This document shows positions 61,411 to 64,000 of a DNA stretch of 64,000 nt, one piece after another. Source of the stretch: Vibrio sonorensis. Lineage in GTDB: Bacteria > Pseudomonadota > Gammaproteobacteria > Enterobacterales > Vibrionaceae. The position numbers and the translations under genes were made by a program. Where the stretch lies: the NCBI RefSeq assembly GCF_001854765.1, contig NZ_LJJE01000092.1, positions 1 through 64,000 on the forward strand, written 5' to 3'. Each line of letters starts with the position of its first letter. Position 1 is the first letter of the stretch. The notes beneath the pieces were generated by a model that worked only from the letters and a program-made list of their open reading frames with translations, was not told where the DNA came from and searched no databases.

Positions 61411-63864
61411 ATGAAACCTGCGCATCAAAAGCAATTCGATAAAGCTGCATTCCAACAAAGTGTCACCAAGCACCTTTCCGCTACCTACGCGACTACTGCA
61501 GAGCAAGCTAATAGCCGAGCTTGGTATCTGGCCATGGGTCGTGCTTTGGCAGAGATCACCACATTTGATCTTCTGCAAACTGAAAAAGATGAAAAGATTG
61601 TCAACGCAAAAAGCGTTAACTACTTGTCGCTAGAATTCTTGATCGGTCGATTAACAGGTAACAACCTGATTAGCATGGGACTATACGATCAAATCAACGA
61701 GGCGATGAACGAGTTGGGTCAGAGCTTAACTGATCTGTTAGAAGAGGAACGCGATCCGTCATTGGGCAACGGTGGTCTTGGTCGTCTCGCTGCGTGTTTT
61801 ATGGACTCACTGGCAGCGCAGGAATTTCCAACTGTTGGCTATGGCCTTCATTACGAGTACGGCTTGTTTAAGCAATCATTCAAAGAGTGCCATCAACAAG
61901 AAGCGCCCGATGCATGGTGTGGTGTTGAAGGCTACCCTTGGGAAGTCGCACGACCTGATTTAGCTCAAGAGATTGGTTTTTACGGTCACGTTGAAGTCGT
62001 GAATCAAGATGGTCGAGAACGTCGCCGTTGGGTTCCGGGTATGTCGGTTAAAGCCATGCCGTGGGATATGCCAATTGTCGGTTACGAAAGCGATACGGTT
62101 TATCCTCTGCGCTTGTGGGAATGCCAAGCTATTGCCCCTTTCTCTCTCGCGAGTTTTAACAACGGTGACTACTTCGAAGCCCAGCACTCGCTTATTGATG
62201 CGGGTAACATCACCAAAGTGCTTTACCCAAATGACAACCACGAAAAAGGGAAGACTCTGCGTTTGATGCAACAGTACTTCCACAGTGCAGCATCGATCCG
62301 CGATATTCTTCGTCGTCACGAAGTCGCGGGTCACACCTTGGCTTCATTGCCAAAGCACGAAACCATTCAGTTGAACGATACGCACCCTGCAATCGCTATC
62401 CCTGAATTAATGCGCATTTTAATTGATGACAAAGCACTGAACTGGGAAGAGGCATGGGCAATCTGTTCCCATACTTTTGCTTATACTAACCACACTCTAT
62501 TGCCAGAGGCATTAGAAACGTGGGATGAGTCTTTGATTCAACGCCTGCTTCCACGTCATATGGAAATCATTTACGAGATCAACCACAGATTCTTACAAGA
62601 AGTTCGAGCCAAGTGGCCAGGTGACGTGGCGAAGCAACAGAAGCTATCTATTATCCAAGATGGATTCCACCGTATGGTTCGCATGGCTAACTTGTGTGTA
62701 GTGGGCTCTTATGCAGTAAACGGCGTAGCGGCTCTTCATTCACAACTGGTCAAGCGCGACCTGTTCCCTGAATTCCATGAATTGTATCCAACTCGTTTAC
62801 ACAACGTTACCAATGGCATTACGCCACGTCGCTGGTTGAAGTTCTGTAATCCGGGTCTATCGGCATTGATCACCGATAAAATAGGCGAAGAATGGCCTGC
62901 GGATCTGGATCAGTTAGAAGCGATTGCAAGATACGCCGACGATGCAGAGTTCCAGCAACAGTTTATGGCGGTGAAAAAAGAGAACAAGGCCCATCTTGCG
63001 AAATGGGTAAAAGAGAACATGGATATCGAGCTCGATACCAATGCGATTTTCGATGTGCAAATTAAACGTCTACACGAATATAAACGTCAGCACCTAAACA
63101 TGCTGCACATTTTGTCGCTGTATCACCGCTTGGTCTCTGACCCAGACTTTGAGATGTCTCCGCGCGTTGTGTTCTTTGCGGCCAAAGCGGCGCCGGGTTA
63201 TCACTTAGCGAAAGAGATCATTTATGCCCTCAACAAGATTGCAGAAAAGGTCAACAACGACCCTCGTATCGGCAACAAACTCAAAGTGGTCTTTATGCCA
63301 GACTATCGCGTGAGTATGGCGGAAATCATCATACCAGCAGCGGACGTCTCTGAGCAGATTTCTACCGCGGGTAAAGAAGCGTCTGGCACAGGTAATATGA
63401 AACTGGCACTGAATGGTGCGTTGACCATAGGCACGATGGATGGTGCTAACGTGGAAATTCGCGAAGAAGTGGGTGATGAGAATATCTATATCTTCGGCCT
63501 AGAAGTCGATGAGGTAGAAGCAACCAAAGCTCGCGGCTACAACCCTTACGATTACTACAATGCGGATCCATTGCTAAAAGCATCTCTTGACCTACTACTT
63601 AGCGACGAGTTCACACCGGGTGAACCCGGTAAGTTGCGAGCGACCTACGACAGCTTACTCGATGGCGGTGACCCGTATCTCGTTCTTGCTGACTTTGCTT
63701 CTTACGTTAAGGCGCACGAAGATATGGATAAGCAGTACCGCGACCAAGCAGGTTGGGCAAAGAAAGCCATTCTAAATACCGCTTTGGTTGGCAAGTTTAG
63801 CTCAGACCGCAGTATCCGTGATTACGTTAATAACATTTGGAAGTTGGAAGCCGTTAAGCGCTAA
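61411..63864 (+). CDS. malP: Maltodextrin phosphorylase MalP
   Basis: Glycogen/maltodextrin phosphorylase, 817 residues, releasing glucose-1-phosphate from maltodextrins. Substrate part has SLEFLIGRLTGNNLISMG and GNGGLGRLAACFMDSLA; the nucleotide and phosphate sites follow; the pyridoxal-phosphate lysine is in EASGTGNMKLALNGALTIG. The ATG at 61411 (MKPAHQKQFDKA) was chosen because the upstream frame is short and shows no ribosome site. It lies in a malP-malQ operon under MalT and CRP. Confidence 0.96.
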   Translation: MKPAHQKQFDKAAFQQSVTKHLSATYATTAEQANSRAWYLAMGRALAEITTFDLLQTEKDEKIVNAKSVNYLSLEFLIGRLTGNNLISMGLYDQINEAMNELGQSLTDLLEEERDPSLGNGGLGRLAACFMDSLAAQEFPTVGYGLHYEYGLFKQSFKECHQQEAPDAWCGVEGYPWEVARPDLAQEIGFYGHVEVVNQDGRERRRWVPGMSVKAMPWDMPIVGYESDTVYPLRLWECQAIAPFSLASFNNGDYFEAQHSLIDAGNITKVLYPNDNHEKGKTLRLMQQYFHSAASIRDILRRHEVAGHTLASLPKHETIQLNDTHPAIAIPELMRILIDDKALNWEEAWAICSHTFAYTNHTLLPEALETWDESLIQRLLPRHMEIIYEINHRFLQEVRAKWPGDVAKQQKLSIIQDGFHRMVRMANLCVVGSYAVNGVAALHSQLVKRDLFPEFHELYPTRLHNVTNGITPRRWLKFCNPGLSALITDKIGEEWPADLDQLEAIARYADDAEFQQQFMAVKKENKAHLAKWVKENMDIELDTNAIFDVQIKRLHEYKRQHLNMLHILSLYHRLVSDPDFEMSPRVVFFAAKAAPGYHLAKEIIYALNKIAEKVNNDPRIGNKLKVVFMPDYRVSMAEIIIPAADVSEQISTAGKEASGTGNMKLALNGALTIGTMDGANVEIREEVGDENIYIFGLEVDEVEATKARGYNPYDYYNADPLLKASLDLLLSDEFTPGEPGKLRATYDSLLDGGDPYLVLADFASYVKAHEDMDKQYRDQAGWAKKAILNTALVGKFSSDRSIRDYVNNIWKLEAVKR

Positions 63865-63872
63865 CACCTTTC

Positions 63873-63902
63873 TCAGTAGCTGAGAGCTGTCTCGGCTACT
63901 GA
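63873..63902. repeat. Long hairpin between malP and malQ
   Basis: TCAGTAGC-t-GAGA / TCTC-g-GCTACTGA with a four-base loop GCTG: 12 paired bases and one mismatch, nine bases after the malP stop. No T run follows, so it is more likely an RNA-stability or processing element than a terminator. Confidence 0.65.
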
Positions 63903-63957
63903 CCCCTATCAAATCAACCCTACATTTTGAAGGTGATGCAGTCCTTCGGAGAGAGCG

Positions 63958-64000
63958 ATGAACCAAAACAATGTAATAAAACAAGTCGCTGAAATGGCGA
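63958..64000 (+). CDS. malQ: 4-alpha-glucanotransferase MalQ (start only)
   Basis: Only 14 codons are in the window (MNQNNVIKQVAEMA), starting at the ATG at 63958 with GGAGAGAG before it. Identification rests on position: in vibrios and enteric bacteria malQ follows malP. MalQ transfers maltodextrin chains between acceptors and feeds MalP. Confidence 0.7.
   Translation, partial: MNQNNVIKQVAEMA

Noticed and set aside
1..64000. tRNA or rRNA genes, insertion sequences, prophage, riboswitches
   Set aside because: Looked for cloverleaf ends, transposase motifs, terminal repeats and long structured leaders; none could be supported.

Overview
The window looks like the origin-proximal part of chromosome 2 of a Vibrio species (Vibrionaceae). 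The argument rests on a parB2-parA2 pair, an intergenic origin (oriCII) with a regular array of Dam-site iterons and a perfect DnaA box, a 656-residue RctB-type initiator, and six 15-mers fitting the vibrio parS2 consensus (TTTACA-N-TGTAAA). The species cannot be named from the sequence alone.

Layout: (1) 1-5.8 kb, minus strand: chemotaxis cluster (STAS protein, CheY, CheA, two CheW, a PAS-rich methyl-accepting protein cut by the window edge). (2) 6.1-14.4 kb: tmcA, parB2, parA2, oriCII and rctB. (3) 13.9-16.2 kb, minus: a three-gene unit behind a strong Fur-box-like palindrome: two peptide-type ABC ATPases with no permease, plus a coupled unknown gene. (4) 16.5-17.9 kb: two small proteins and a YebC/YeeN-family gene. 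(5) 18.3-26.0 kb, plus: a compact five-gene operon of three glycosyltransferases, a fused ABC exporter and a double APH-type kinase. This looks like a glycan or glycolipid assembly and export system that I cannot match to a named pathway. (6) 26.1-27.1 kb: ParD-like protein and methionine aminopeptidase. (7) 27.1-32.1 kb: IclR-type regulator divergent from an unsaturated-uronate operon (kduD, ygjV-like, kdgF, rpiB/dhuI-like, kdgK, eda) that ends in pyruvate and glyceraldehyde-3-phosphate. (8) 32.1-39.0 kb: GNAT, WYL regulator, RidA-like protein, then haem utilisation genes (hutW, a biliverdin-reductase-B-like protein, hutZ, hutX, two DUF454 proteins) with Fur-like sites. (9) 39.1-50.0 kb, minus: a complete Tad/Flp pilus operon (flp, tadV, rcpC, rcpA, rcpB-like, tadZABCDEFG). 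Divergent from it is a pair of Lcl-domain (DUF1566) surface proteins, one of 1207 residues. (10) 54.6-58.0 kb: chemoreceptor, DCC-family protein, metallopeptidase-like protein, VOC protein. (11) 58.2-64.0 kb: malT divergent from malP-malQ.

An important caveat: at least ten single-base losses break eight genes (both cheW, the gene after the ABC ATPases, yeeN-like, iclR, the WYL regulator twice, tadG twice, the DCC protein). Nearly all fall in short runs of the same base, and restoring one base each time gives a full family-length protein. I read these as sequence or assembly errors, not gene decay, and give the extent of each gene as if repaired. No tRNA, rRNA, CRISPR array, insertion sequence or prophage was seen.
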